DNA of 34,788 bases from an uncultured Clostridia bacterium (lineage in GTDB: Bacteria > Bacillota > Clostridia > TANB77 > CAG-508): NCBI GenBank assembly GCA_949045875.1, contig CARPYP010000005.1, positions 38,378 through 73,165 on the forward strand, written 5' to 3'. Shown here piece by piece: positions 1 to 8,892 of this stretch. The notes below the pieces were generated by a model, which was given only the letters and a program-made list of their open reading frames with translations, was not told where the DNA came from and searched no databases. Position numbers and translations under genes: made by a program. Every line of letters begins with the position of its first letter. The first letter of the stretch is position 1.

Positions 1-130
1 TTGCGTTATAGCAAAATTTATGAAACAAGCATGAGAAATTTGTGGAGCAAATTTCACAGGAATAAAAAATAAATTTTGCGTTGTAGCAAATTTCACTGGA
101 TTTTAAAATAAATTTTGCGATATAAAATGA
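1..130. repeat. Dispersed hairpin repeat upstream of clpB
   Basis: Noncoding. The motif AAATTTTGCGTTGTAGCAAA and variants recur two to three times, each time followed by a form of AAATTTCAC. A related unit with the same GTGAGAAATTTATG...ATAAATTTCAC inverted repeat sits just after sufC (15969-15995). It looks like a dispersed, hairpin-forming intergenic repeat of this genome. No gene or function is visible. Confidence 0.55.
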
Positions 131-144
131 ATATTATGTGAAAA

Positions 145-171
145 TTAGCACTCTCATATTGACAGTGCTAA
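145..171 (+). promoter_or_regulatory. CIRCE operator (HrcA site)
   Basis: TTAGCACTC, a nine-base spacer, then CAGTGCTAA. This matches the CIRCE inverted repeat (TTAGCACTC-N9-GAGTGCTAA) with one mismatch. The mismatch makes the -35 hexamer TTGACA, which overlaps the operator. HrcA binding here should repress clpB until heat or unfolded-protein stress. Confidence 0.93.
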
Positions 172-187
172 TTTTTGAGTATATAAT
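159..187 (+). promoter_or_regulatory. Sigma-A type promoter of clpB
   Basis: TTGACA (159-164), a 17-base spacer and TATAAT (182-187). The -35 box lies inside the CIRCE operator, so repressor and RNA polymerase would compete. Confidence 0.88.
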
Positions 188-249
188 AAAATATATTGAT
201 AAAAATATACATATATGAATAGATAAAAACCATATAGGAGGTAATATAG

Positions 250-2844
250 ATGGATGTACAAAAATTTACACAAAAATCATTAGAAGCAATACAAGGAGCA
301 CAAGAATTAGCAATAGAAAATCAAAATGCCCAAATAGAGCAAGAGCATCTATTATTAGCATTATTAGAGCAAGATAATAGTTTAATAAAAGAATTACTAA
401 AAAAGATGAAAATTGATGAGAATACTTTTGGAAATCATGTAAAAGAGAGAGTAGAAAAGAAGCCGAAAATTACAGGCGGAGCTAGACCAAACGATGGATT
501 TTATGTATCGCAAGATGTAGACTTAGTATTAACTAAATCAGAGAAAATAGCTAAAAATATGAAGGATGAGTATGTATCTGTTGAACATATTATGATTTCA
601 TTGATGGATAATGCTAATAAAGAAGTAAAAGATTTATTAACAAAATATAATATTAATAAAAATGAATTTCTAAAGGCTTTGGTAAGTGTAAGAGGAAACA
701 CAAGAGTTACATCAGATAATCCTGAGTCTACTTATGATGTATTAAAGAAATATGGTCAAGATTTAGTAGAACTTGCACGTAGTCAAAAGCTAGATCCAGT
801 AATAGGTAGGGATAGTGAAATTAGAAATGTAATAAGAATTCTATCTAGAAAAACAAAAAACAATCCATGCTTAATAGGTGAACCAGGAGTTGGAAAAACA
901 GCAATAGCAGAAGGATTAGCATTAAGAATTGTAAGAGGAGATGTTCCAGAAGGATTAAAGGAATGTACAATATTTTCTTTAGATATGGGTGCATTAGTTG
1001 CAGGAGCAAAATATAGAGGAGAATTTGAGGAAAGATTAAAAGCAGTATTACAAGAGATTAAAAAAAGTGAAGGTAAAATAATATTATTTATAGATGAAAT
1101 CCATACAATAGTTGGTGCAGGTAAAACTGATGGAGCAATGGATGCAGGAAATTTATTAAAACCAATGCTTGCTAGAGGAGAATTACACTGTATAGGAGCT
1201 ACTACTTTAAATGAATATAGACAATATATAGAAAAAGACCAAGCACTAGAAAGACGTTTTCAACCAGTTCAAGTAGATGAACCTAATATTGAAGATACAA
1301 TTTCAATATTAAGAGGATTAAAAGAAAGATATGAAGTATATCATGGAGTAAAAATTGCAGATAATGCTCTAATTGCCGCTTCAACTTTATCACATAGATA
1401 TATTTCAGATAGATTTTTACCAGACAAAGCAATAGATCTTGTAGATGAGGCATGTGCATTAATTAAAACGGAAATGGAATCAATGCCATCAGAACTAGAT
1501 GAAATAGCAAGAAAGATAATGCAATTAGAAATAGAAGAAACCGCATTAAAAAAGGAAAATGATGAGATTTCAAAACAAAGATTATCTAATATTCAAAAAG
1601 AAATAGCTGAACTAAAGACAAAGTTTAATGAAATGAAAGCTAAATGGGAAAATGAAAGAGAAGCAATAGTAAAAGTTCAGAAATTAAGAGAAGAAATAGA
1701 AAAAATAAATTCTGAAATCGAAAGAGCAGAAAGATCATATGAATTAAATAAAGCAGCAGAATTAAAATATGGTAAATTACCAGAGTTACAAAAACAGCTA
1801 AAAATAGAAGAAGAAATATCAGAAAAAAGTAAAGAAGATAGTTTATTACGAAACAAAGTTACAGAAGATGAAATTGCAAAAATTATTTCAAGATGGACAG
1901 GAATTCCAATTACTAAACTAATGGAGGGAGAAAGAGAAAAAATAATAAATTTACCAGAGATTTTGCATAAAAGAGTTATTGGTCAAAAAGAAGCAGTAGA
2001 AAAAGTTTCAGAAGCAATAATACGTTCAAGAGCAGGTATTGGAGATCCAAAACGACCAATAGGTTCATTTATGTTTTTGGGACCAACAGGAGTAGGAAAA
2101 ACAGAACTTGCAAAATCATTAGCAGAAGCCTTATTTGATGATGAACATAATATAATTAGAATAGATATGTCTGAGTATATGGAAAAATACTCTGTATCAA
2201 GATTAATAGGTGCACCTCCAGGATATGTAGGGTATGAAGAAGGAGGACAGTTAACAGAAGCAGTAAGAAGAAAACCATATTCAGTAGTTCTATTTGATGA
2301 AATTGAAAAAGCACATCCAGATGTATTTAATATATTATTACAAGTATTAGATGATGGAAGAATTACAGACTCGCAAGGAAGAACAGTAGATTTTAAAAAC
2401 ACTATAATAATAATGACCTCTAATTTGGGTTCAGAATATATATTAGAAGGAATACAAGACAATGGAGAAATATCAGAAAAAGCAAAAGACGAAGTAGAAA
2501 AACTATTAAAATCAAACTTTAGACCAGAATTTCTAAACCGTCTTGATGAAATAGTATTTTATAAACCATTAATGAAAGATGAAATATCAAAAATTTTGGA
2601 ATTATTAATTAAAGACTTAGATAGAAGACTTGAAGATAAACAAATAAAACTAGAATTAACACAAAATGCAAAAGATTATCTAATAGACAATGGATATGAT
2701 GAAATATATGGTGCAAGACCATTAAAAAGATTTGTACAAAAGAAATTAGAAACATTAATAGCAAAGAAGATAATCATGCAAGAAATATTACCAAATACAA
2801 TGGTAATTGTAGATTACAAAGACAATGAATTATTAATTAAATAG
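250..2844 (+). CDS. clpB: ATP-dependent protein disaggregase ClpB
   Basis: 864 residues, full length for ClpB. Clp N-terminal repeats cover about 1-150. The first AAA+ domain has its Walker A at about 210-217 (GEPGVGKT) and Walker B FIDEIH. A long coiled-coil middle domain at about 400-530 separates ClpB from ClpA/ClpX. The second AAA+ domain has its Walker A at about 611-618 (GPTGVGKT), and the sensor-2 motif GARPLKR lies near the C-terminus. ClpB threads aggregated proteins through its hexamer together with DnaK. The start is fixed by AGGAGGT seven bases upstream. The CIRCE site and overlapping promoter put the gene under HrcA heat-shock control. The closest alternative, ClpC, is less likely because of the long middle domain. 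Confidence 0.97.
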   Translation: MDVQKFTQKSLEAIQGAQELAIENQNAQIEQEHLLLALLEQDNSLIKELLKKMKIDENTFGNHVKERVEKKPKITGGARPNDGFYVSQDVDLVLTKSEKIAKNMKDEYVSVEHIMISLMDNANKEVKDLLTKYNINKNEFLKALVSVRGNTRVTSDNPESTYDVLKKYGQDLVELARSQKLDPVIGRDSEIRNVIRILSRKTKNNPCLIGEPGVGKTAIAEGLALRIVRGDVPEGLKECTIFSLDMGALVAGAKYRGEFEERLKAVLQEIKKSEGKIILFIDEIHTIVGAGKTDGAMDAGNLLKPMLARGELHCIGATTLNEYRQYIEKDQALERRFQPVQVDEPNIEDTISILRGLKERYEVYHGVKIADNALIAASTLSHRYISDRFLPDKAIDLVDEACALIKTEMESMPSELDEIARKIMQLEIEETALKKENDEISKQRLSNIQKEIAELKTKFNEMKAKWENEREAIVKVQKLREEIEKINSEIERAERSYELNKAAELKYGKLPELQKQLKIEEEISEKSKEDSLLRNKVTEDEIAKIISRWTGIPITKLMEGEREKIINLPEILHKRVIGQKEAVEKVSEAIIRSRAGIGDPKRPIGSFMFLGPTGVGKTELAKSLAEALFDDEHNIIRIDMSEYMEKYSVSRLIGAPPGYVGYEEGGQLTEAVRRKPYSVVLFDEIEKAHPDVFNILLQVLDDGRITDSQGRTVDFKNTIIIMTSNLGSEYILEGIQDNGEISEKAKDEVEKLLKSNFRPEFLNRLDEIVFYKPLMKDEISKILELLIKDLDRRLEDKQIKLELTQNAKDYLIDNGYDEIYGARPLKRFVQKKLETLIAKKIIMQEILPNTMVIVDYKDNELLIK

Positions 2845-2902
2845 ATGTATAAAAAACAACAAATTGTTCAAGATAATAGAAATAAAATTGATAGGAGAGA
2901 AC

Positions 2903-3145
2903 ATGAAAATATCTTGGATAAAATATAAAGATGATGACAGTTTTAAATTATTTAAAAACTTAGGAATGGATGTATATGATATTGATGATTTCGACATGGT
3001 AGATAATAAACTAAAGGAATTAGTAGATAATAATTATAAAACAATAGTATTATCAAATCAAGTAGCATCATTCTCAGAAGATATAATAAAAAAATATAAA
3101 AAATCAGATGATATAAGCATAATAATAGCACCCAATAAGAAATAA
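2903..3145 (+). CDS. Orphan ATP-synt_F-like small protein (V-ATPase subunit F fold)
   Basis: 80 residues from the ATG at 2903, which has AGGAGAG just upstream; a longer TTG start at 2864 lacks a ribosome binding site. The pattern is that of the V-type ATPase subunit F family: a fold opening with a short strand, an FKNLGMDVYDIDD segment, a helix ending KELVDNNYKTIVLS, then SEDIIKKYKK and a terminal IIIAPNKK strand. No other V-ATPase subunit is nearby. It follows clpB by 58 bases and ends in a terminator, so it may be cotranscribed with clpB. Family assignment is by pattern only; the function of this stand-alone copy is unknown. Confidence 0.5.
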   Translation: MKISWIKYKDDDSFKLFKNLGMDVYDIDDFDMVDNKLKELVDNNYKTIVLSNQVASFSEDIIKKYKKSDDISIIIAPNKK

Positions 3146-3167
3146 TATTTGGGTGCTTTCCTTTTTT
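3127..3167 (+). terminator. Intrinsic terminator after the clpB operon
   Basis: GCACCCAA pairs with TTGGGTGC across a short AT loop, followed by TTTCCTTTTTT. The left arm overlaps the end of the preceding small gene. Confidence 0.88.
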
Positions 3168-3214
3168 GTGTAATTATAGTAAAATATTATAAAAATATGT
3201 AATTGGAGATTGAG

Positions 3215-4042
3215 ATGAATTATTATGAAGATCTAAATAATGTAGTAAATAATATAGAAGAAAATTTAACAGAAAAGATAGATTATAAAGAATTAGCAAA
3301 GATTGTAGGAACATCAAGTTATACATTACAAAGAATATTCGCATTTTTAACAGGAATTACTTTAACTGAATATATACGAAAAAGAAGACTAAGTAAAGCT
3401 AGTGAAGAATTACTAAAAACAGATATAAGAATAATAGATTTGGCATTAAAATATCAATATAATTCGCCCATAGCATTTACCAATTCTTTTAAGAAAATAT
3501 ATGGATTAAGTCCACAAAATTTGAGAAAGGAAAAGAAAAGCATAAAAGTTTTTCCAAAAATAGAATTTAAATCTGCAATAGAAACAATAGATGATTTACA
3601 ATATAGGATAATTAATTTGGATAAACAGATATTATATGGAATAACCACAGGAATAATACAAAAAACAGATAAAATAGCAATAAAAGATTTATTTAAAAAA
3701 GCAAGAGAACAAAAAATATTAGATTTTATAATTAATAATAGTAATGGAAAAGAACTTTATTATGGTATATCCAAGCATATATATAATGGTGAAATATCTG
3801 ACAAGATTCAATATTACATATTAGGTAAACAATATAGAGAAGATTTCTTTAGCTTAGAAATCCCACAATCAACATGGGCTTGTTTTAAATTAGATAATAA
3901 AGAGCAAATAGATATTTTGAAGCTATATAATACAATATATACTAAATGGTTACCATCATCAGAGTATAAAGAAATATTAAATTATCCGCAATTAGAAATT
4001 TATTATGAGACCAGTTGTGAAATATGTATACCTGTTAAATAA
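3215..4042 (+). CDS. AraC-family regulator with GyrI-like effector domain
   Basis: 275 residues from ATG 3215, preceded by TTGGAGA. Two helix-turn-helix units of an AraC/XylS DNA-binding domain occupy about 5-110 (EENLTEKIDYKELAKIVG, then the second HTH ending in FKKIYGLSPQNLRK). The remainder, about 125-275, resembles the GyrI-like/SOUL ligand-binding domain found in Rob and multidrug-responsive AraC proteins. The DNA-binding domain comes first, as in the Rob type. It could respond to a small hydrophobic ligand and control the neighbouring exporter, but no operator was found, so the target is unknown. Confidence 0.8.
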   Translation: MNYYEDLNNVVNNIEENLTEKIDYKELAKIVGTSSYTLQRIFAFLTGITLTEYIRKRRLSKASEELLKTDIRIIDLALKYQYNSPIAFTNSFKKIYGLSPQNLRKEKKSIKVFPKIEFKSAIETIDDLQYRIINLDKQILYGITTGIIQKTDKIAIKDLFKKAREQKILDFIINNSNGKELYYGISKHIYNGEISDKIQYYILGKQYREDFFSLEIPQSTWACFKLDNKEQIDILKLYNTIYTKWLPSSEYKEILNYPQLEIYYETSCEICIPVK

Positions 4043-4123
4043 CTTAATAAATTTGATTTGTATGATTACAAAATAGTAGTAAAATATTGTAGATAATGTT
4101 ATAATATTAATGGAGGAGTGTGA

Positions 4124-4405
4124 ATGTTTATGATGTATCCATATGTAAAATATTCAGATAATACAGAAGTAGTTTTTTCAGATGTATATTTGGGAGATAG
4201 CGGAGAAGAATGTATTGATGTACACTTTGAAAGACCTACTGTAACGGGGTTTGATTCGGTTAGAATTACATTGCCAAGTTATAAAGTTAGAGTTTGGGAA
4301 GGAAACTATACAGAAGAAGAAATTGGTTTTTTTAAAAAAGTAGTTGAAAATAGTGCAGATTTATTTTACAAATATTCTAAAGAAGGAGGACTAAAACTTG
4401 CCTAG
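4124..4405 (+). CDS. Conserved hypothetical, partner of a DUF4160 protein
   Basis: 93 residues with a strong ribosome binding site (GGAGGAGTGTGA before ATG). It is soluble, beta-rich and acidic (YVKYSDNTEVVFSDVY, DVHFERP), with an amphipathic C-terminal helix. It overlaps the next gene by eight bases, so the two are translationally coupled. The arrangement resembles DUF2442/DUF4160 pairs, which are often described as possible toxin-antitoxin modules, but this protein does not clearly match DUF2442. Function unknown. Confidence 0.6.
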   Translation: MFMMYPYVKYSDNTEVVFSDVYLGDSGEECIDVHFERPTVTGFDSVRITLPSYKVRVWEGNYTEEEIGFFKKVVENSADLFYKYSKEGGLKLA

Positions 4406-4676
4406 TATTTTTGAAAGTTATGGATATAAAATATATTTTTGGTCTAATGAAAATGATGAACCAATCCATGTACATATTTCAAAGGGGAGCTTAGTAGCAA
4501 ATTCAACTAAAATATGGCTTACAAGAACTGGAGGATGTATTTTGGCAAATAATAATAGTAAAATTCCAAAAAATGATTTAAATAAATTAATAGATATAAT
4601 TTCGAAACACTATTTTTTAATATTATCAAGATGGAAAGAATACTATCGTTTAGATGAAGTTAGATTTTATTGTTAA
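4398..4676 (+). CDS. DUF4160 domain protein
   Basis: 92 residues starting at TTG 4398, with AAGGAGG eight bases upstream inside the preceding gene. It has the DUF4160 pattern: an early SYGYKIYFWSNENDEPIHVHIS segment with the conserved HVH, and a C-terminal helical segment LNKLIDIISKHYFLILSRWKEYY. The family has no established biochemical role; it usually sits next to a small partner gene, as here. Confidence 0.78.
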   Translation: MPSIFESYGYKIYFWSNENDEPIHVHISKGSLVANSTKIWLTRTGGCILANNNSKIPKNDLNKLIDIISKHYFLILSRWKEYYRLDEVRFYC

Positions 4677-4727
4677 TATGAATACCCTTTAAATAACTTA
4701 ATAAATTTAATACCAAAAAAATTAAGT

Positions 4728-4777
4728 AAAACACCTTTATAAAATATATAATATTATATATTTTATGGAGGTGTTTT
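4728..4777 (+). promoter_or_regulatory. 24-bp hairpin sequestering the ribosome binding site of the peptide gene
   Basis: A continuous 24-bp stem with two G-T wobbles and a two-base loop (about 4752-4753). The arms are 4728-4751 and 4754-4777; the right arm contains GGAGGTG and ends at the base before the ATG at 4778. The Shine-Dalgarno sequence is therefore fully paired with ACACCT in the left arm. At the DNA level it is also a 50-bp palindrome and could be a protein operator. There is no U-tract, so it is not a normal terminator. Confidence 0.8.
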
Positions 4778-4960
4778 ATGAATATATCAGATATTAATAA
4801 AAATATATATGGCTGTAAAAATTTAGAAGAAGGTGAAAATATAAATTATATTATAAAGTTAATTGAAGAGCAACAATTGGAAAATTATAATTTTTCTATT
4901 TTAGAAAATAAGGAAAACAATAATATATTTAAGGATATAAATAAAGAAATAAAATTTTAG
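4778..4960 (+). CDS. 60-residue peptide encoded ahead of an ABC exporter
   Basis: 60 residues with a perfect GGAGGTG ribosome binding site that is buried in a hairpin. The peptide is hydrophilic, Asn/Glu/Ile-rich, has a single Cys (YGCKNL at about 12-17) and no signal peptide or membrane segment. It ends nine bases before the first of two ABC exporter subunits, with which it must be cotranscribed. It could be an exported peptide (bacteriocin or signal precursor) or a leader that couples translation. There is no double-glycine leader motif, no C39 peptidase and no RiPP-modifying enzyme nearby, so the precursor idea is inference only. Confidence 0.6.
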   Translation: MNISDINKNIYGCKNLEEGENINYIIKLIEEQQLENYNFSILENKENNNIFKDINKEIKF

Positions 4961-4969
4961 GGAATTAAT

Positions 4970-6712
4970 ATGAAAACAAATATAATAAAAATAGCATTAA
5001 AAGATACAGTAATATATTTAATTTTATTAGTTTTACTAAGTGTAATTATTACATATATAACTATTCAAATATCTCTATTTGTTAAGTATGGTATAGATGG
5101 AATTTTATTTAGTAATTATACTGATATTCCTAAATATATTAATACAATTTTTACACATAACTATAAAAATGATTTATTAATAATTGCTATAATAATCATC
5201 ATCTTTAATTCTACACAAAAATTGTTACATTATTTTAGGGATAGAATAACAACAAAGTTTAAACTAAAAATTAATACAAATTTAAAACAAGAACTCTATA
5301 AACATATGCTAAATTTGGAATATGAAAGTTATAATTTATATGATAAAGAAGAAATGATACAAAGAATAAATGAAGATGCAGATGTATATTCAAAGTTTTT
5401 TAATAATCAATTTAATGTTATATTAGATATAATTTTTTTAACAATATTTATAATAAAAGAAGCAATAAAATTAAATTGGAAAATTTCAATATATATTTTT
5501 CTATCTATAATAATAATGTTATTATTTTCTATTTGGTATTATAAAAAATTAAATATATATATTGACAATATGATTATTAAAAGAAAACAACTATTAAAAG
5601 CAACTATTAGAAATATTAATAATTATAAATTTATTAGAATGTTTAATAAACAAAAAGAAGAAATGGAAAACTACAAAAAGTTAAATAATACTTATTCCAT
5701 TGAACAAGTAAAATTTATAAAGTTAGTTTTATTTTATGATATTATTCTAGAACATTTAACATATCTGAAAAGTCCAATTATATATATGCTAGGAGGAATT
5801 GCTATTATAAATGGAACAATGACAATGGGTTCATTAATGGCATTACATACTTTTGCAGGAAAGATATTTGATTATTTGTATACTTTTGGAGACAATTTAG
5901 AAATAATAGATGATTTTCATGTAGTAACTAAAAAGATAAGCAAATTATTAAAGCAAAAAGAAGAAGAGAAAACAAACTATATATACGATTTGACAGGAAA
6001 CATCATATTTAGCAATGTTACTATTTATTTAGGAAATAAAACAATATTAAAAAATATAAACCTTATTATAAATCAAGGAGAAAAAGTTGGAATTGTAGGA
6101 GAAAATGGAAGTGGTAAAAGTATATTAGCAAAGACAATTTTAGGATTTTATAAATATGAAGGCAACATATATATTAATAATCATAACATAAAAAGACTTA
6201 ATAAAAGTAATATTAGAAAATATGTGGAATTAATATTAGGTGAATCTTATGTATTTTCAGGTAGTATACTTGAAAACATAAAATTGAATAATAAAATTGA
6301 TATAGACATAGTAGAAAAAATTAGTACAGAATGTGATATAAAAGAAGATATTTACAAATTTAAGAATGGATATAATACATTAATAGGTGAAAAAGGGACA
6401 AAATTATCAGGAGGACAAAAACAGAGATTATCTATAGCCAGAGGTATAGCCAGTAACAAACCTATTATTATATTAGATGAAGCACTTAATAAACTAGATA
6501 ATAAAACAAGAGAAAATATTTTATCAAATTTAATAGAGAACTATAATAACAAAACAATGATATTAATTAGTAACAATTTAGAAATTATAGATTATGTAGA
6601 CAGTATAATCTATATAGATGGTATAACAACTGTAAAAAGCAGTCATCAAGAATTACTAAAAAAAAATAAAAATTATAGAAATTTAATATATATGAAAGAA
6701 AACATAATATAA
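4970..6712 (+). CDS. ABC exporter subunit 1 (fused membrane and ATPase domains)
   Basis: 580 residues: a six-helix type-I exporter membrane domain (about 10-320) and an ATPase domain (about 340-575). Walker A is GENGSGKS, the signature is the canonical LSGGQKQR and Walker B is IIILDEA. The switch histidine is replaced (MILISNNL where HRL is usual). With the next gene it forms a heterodimer in which this subunit supplies the intact signature. The canonical site is therefore built from this LSGGQ and the partner's Walker A/B and H-loop, while the other site is degenerate. The substrate is unknown; the upstream peptide is a candidate. Confidence 0.85.
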   Translation: MKTNIIKIALKDTVIYLILLVLLSVIITYITIQISLFVKYGIDGILFSNYTDIPKYINTIFTHNYKNDLLIIAIIIIIFNSTQKLLHYFRDRITTKFKLKINTNLKQELYKHMLNLEYESYNLYDKEEMIQRINEDADVYSKFFNNQFNVILDIIFLTIFIIKEAIKLNWKISIYIFLSIIIMLLFSIWYYKKLNIYIDNMIIKRKQLLKATIRNINNYKFIRMFNKQKEEMENYKKLNNTYSIEQVKFIKLVLFYDIILEHLTYLKSPIIYMLGGIAIINGTMTMGSLMALHTFAGKIFDYLYTFGDNLEIIDDFHVVTKKISKLLKQKEEEKTNYIYDLTGNIIFSNVTIYLGNKTILKNINLIINQGEKVGIVGENGSGKSILAKTILGFYKYEGNIYINNHNIKRLNKSNIRKYVELILGESYVFSGSILENIKLNNKIDIDIVEKISTECDIKEDIYKFKNGYNTLIGEKGTKLSGGQKQRLSIARGIASNKPIIILDEALNKLDNKTRENILSNLIENYNNKTMILISNNLEIIDYVDSIIYIDGITTVKSSHQELLKKNKNYRNLIYMKENII

Positions 6713-6722
6713 GGAAATAAAA

Positions 6723-8432
6723 ATGATAGATAAGTTAAAAGAAATGTATAAAGTTTCAGGTTATAATAAGCAATTTATAATTCTAATTGTAATAATAATA
6801 GTTACTACAATAATAGAAATGATATCAATTCCATATATAACAAAACGAATAATAGATATAAGTATTCCTAGTGGAAACATAAAATTACTAATAATATGGG
6901 GATGTGTTTATATAATATTTTTATTAATATCCTGTTATTTCATTCTTAAACATTGTAATATTAGAAAAATCCTTGAGAGACTTATTCAAAAGGATTTAAG
7001 AGAGAAAATTTTTAATAAGATAGGACAAGTAAAAACAAAATTTTTTGATGAAAACGATACTGGTGTAATACTACAGTTTTTACAAACTGATGTAAACGAT
7101 GCTGGAAAATTATTTGCTAATGTAATAGTAGAAATGTATTTAATGGGACTAATAAGATTTAGTATAGTGGTAATATTTTTAATTTTTATAGATGTAAAGA
7201 TAACATTAATAATATTAGCTATATATCTTATTGGATATGGTGTAACACTATTCTTTAATAGAAAAACAATAAGTTTAATAAATAAAATAAGAAAAATAAA
7301 TATGGAAATATATAGTAAAGTAAACGAAGGTGTACAAGGATTTTTAACTATAAAAATTTTAAATATAATTAATAAAAAGGAAAATGAATTAAAAGAATTA
7401 TTGCAAGAATACAGTATTTTGAACAATAAACTAGAAAAAACAGTATCAGAATATAATAACATATTTTCATTTATAGTATCATTATGTTTAGTAGTTATAA
7501 TTTATTATGGAGGAATAAAAGTTGTACAAGGATGTATGGCATATGTAGAAATAATGCTATTAATTCAATATAGTGGTTCACTCAAATTAAAATTTAATTG
7601 GTTTATAAAACATTTAACAAATTTTAATAAATCATTTGTAGCATTCTCAAAGATTTTAGAATTCCTGAACTTGGAGAATATTGAGATATTAGAAGAAGGA
7701 AAGGAATTACAAGAAATAAACATGATAGAATTTTCGAAAGTATATTTTTCATATACAGGTTATGAAAAAAATATTGAAGATTTTAGTGTTATTTTAAATA
7801 GAGGAGAAAAATTAGCATTAATTGGAAGAACAGGTAGTGGAAAAACTACAATCGCAAATTTATTATGTAGATTTTATGAGCCAGTTGAGGGAAAAATAAT
7901 AATTAATGGTGATGATTATTTAAGTTATTCTATTTCATCACTAAGAAACAAAATAGGATATGTAATGCAGGATGTGTCTATATTTCCTAATACTATAATA
8001 GACAATATAAAATATGTTAATAAAGATATTACAGAAGAGGAAATATATGATATTTTTAAGAAATTAAAACTTCATGACAAAATAATGAAATTAGAAGATG
8101 GATATAATACAGATATATTTTGTAATCCAGATATATTATCAACTGGAGAAAAACAGATGATTAATTTTGCTAGAGTTATGGCAATTGATTATGATGTTGT
8201 TATTTTAGATGAGGTTACATCAGCCTTGAGTTATGAAAATGAGATACTTGTGAGTAATGCTATAAAAGAGATTATTAAAGATAAAATAGCAGTTATAATT
8301 GCACATAGATTAACAACAATAAAAGATTGTGATAAAATATTGCTGATAAAAGATGGAAAAATAATAGAACAAGGAAATAATACAGAACTTATGAAAAAGC
8401 AAGGCGAATATTACGATTTAATAAATACATAA
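6723..8432 (+). CDS. ABC exporter subunit 2 (fused membrane and ATPase domains)
   Basis: 569 residues, ten bases after subunit 1, with GGAAATAA as a weak ribosome binding site. A membrane domain at about 15-310 precedes an ATPase domain at about 335-565. Walker A is GRTGSGKT, Walker B is VVILDEV and the H-loop is IIAHRL, all intact. The signature is altered to LSTGEKQM. The defects of the two subunits are complementary, as in other heterodimeric exporters with one catalytic and one degenerate site. The likely role is export of a peptide or lipid-like compound; the substrate is not visible. Confidence 0.85.
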   Translation: MIDKLKEMYKVSGYNKQFIILIVIIIVTTIIEMISIPYITKRIIDISIPSGNIKLLIIWGCVYIIFLLISCYFILKHCNIRKILERLIQKDLREKIFNKIGQVKTKFFDENDTGVILQFLQTDVNDAGKLFANVIVEMYLMGLIRFSIVVIFLIFIDVKITLIILAIYLIGYGVTLFFNRKTISLINKIRKINMEIYSKVNEGVQGFLTIKILNIINKKENELKELLQEYSILNNKLEKTVSEYNNIFSFIVSLCLVVIIYYGGIKVVQGCMAYVEIMLLIQYSGSLKLKFNWFIKHLTNFNKSFVAFSKILEFLNLENIEILEEGKELQEINMIEFSKVYFSYTGYEKNIEDFSVILNRGEKLALIGRTGSGKTTIANLLCRFYEPVEGKIIINGDDYLSYSISSLRNKIGYVMQDVSIFPNTIIDNIKYVNKDITEEEIYDIFKKLKLHDKIMKLEDGYNTDIFCNPDILSTGEKQMINFARVMAIDYDVVILDEVTSALSYENEILVSNAIKEIIKDKIAVIIAHRLTTIKDCDKILLIKDGKIIEQGNNTELMKKQGEYYDLINT

Positions 8433-8506
8433 TAATTTAAATGTATACCATTACCATTTTCTGTTAATAATATTAGTGAAAATATATTTAATTTGGAGAT
8501 GGTTTT

Positions 8507-8824
8507 ATGAATAATTTAGATATGAAGAATATAATAGTACTTAAGGATTTACCATCAAATATTATAGATGAGGCTATAGTAATTTTAAAAGATAATAAAA
8601 TTAAAAAAAGAGAAAAGTCAGAAAATGCAGCTGAATTTATGAATACAAATGTTATCAGTGAGGCACAAAATGTAATTTCTGAATATATAGAAAGATTAGA
8701 AAGACCCAAGAAAGAAAGACAAAATGAGAAAAGACTATTATTAAAATATAAAAAATTGCAAATTCTTAGTATATTAGTAACAGGTGGAATGATACTTAGT
8801 ATTTTAATTAACTTTCTAAAATAA
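8507..8824 (+). CDS. Small tail-anchored membrane protein, unknown function
   Basis: 105 residues with GGAGATGG upstream of the ATG. It is hydrophilic and charged over about 1-80, with a coiled-coil-like stretch EYIERLERPKKERQNEKRLL. One C-terminal membrane helix (about 84-102, ILSILVTGGMILSILINFL) ends with a single lysine. It precedes spoIVFA by 68 bases and may be in the same transcription unit. I do not recognise the family. Confidence 0.6.
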   Translation: MNNLDMKNIIVLKDLPSNIIDEAIVILKDNKIKKREKSENAAEFMNTNVISEAQNVISEYIERLERPKKERQNEKRLLLKYKKLQILSILVTGGMILSILINFLK

Positions 8825-8831
8825 GAATAAA

Positions 8832-8888
8832 ATTTCTTTCTATTACATATTATGAGATAGGAAAACAATAGAAAAATAGAAAGGAAAT
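8832..8888 (+). promoter_or_regulatory. Possible hairpin over the spoIVFA ribosome binding site
   Basis: ATTTCTTTCTATT (8832-8844) can pair with AATAGAAAGGAAAT (8875-8888) with one bulge; the right arm contains the AAAGGA ribosome binding site of spoIVFA. In such AT-rich DNA this may be coincidental. Confidence 0.35.
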
Positions 8889-8892
8889 ACAT

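Noticed and set aside
1983..2462. Long open frame opposite clpB, and similar long frames opposite sufC, the ABC exporter, CNNM and other genes
   Set aside because: They are antisense shadows of clearly recognised genes, lack ribosome binding sites and have no family resemblance.
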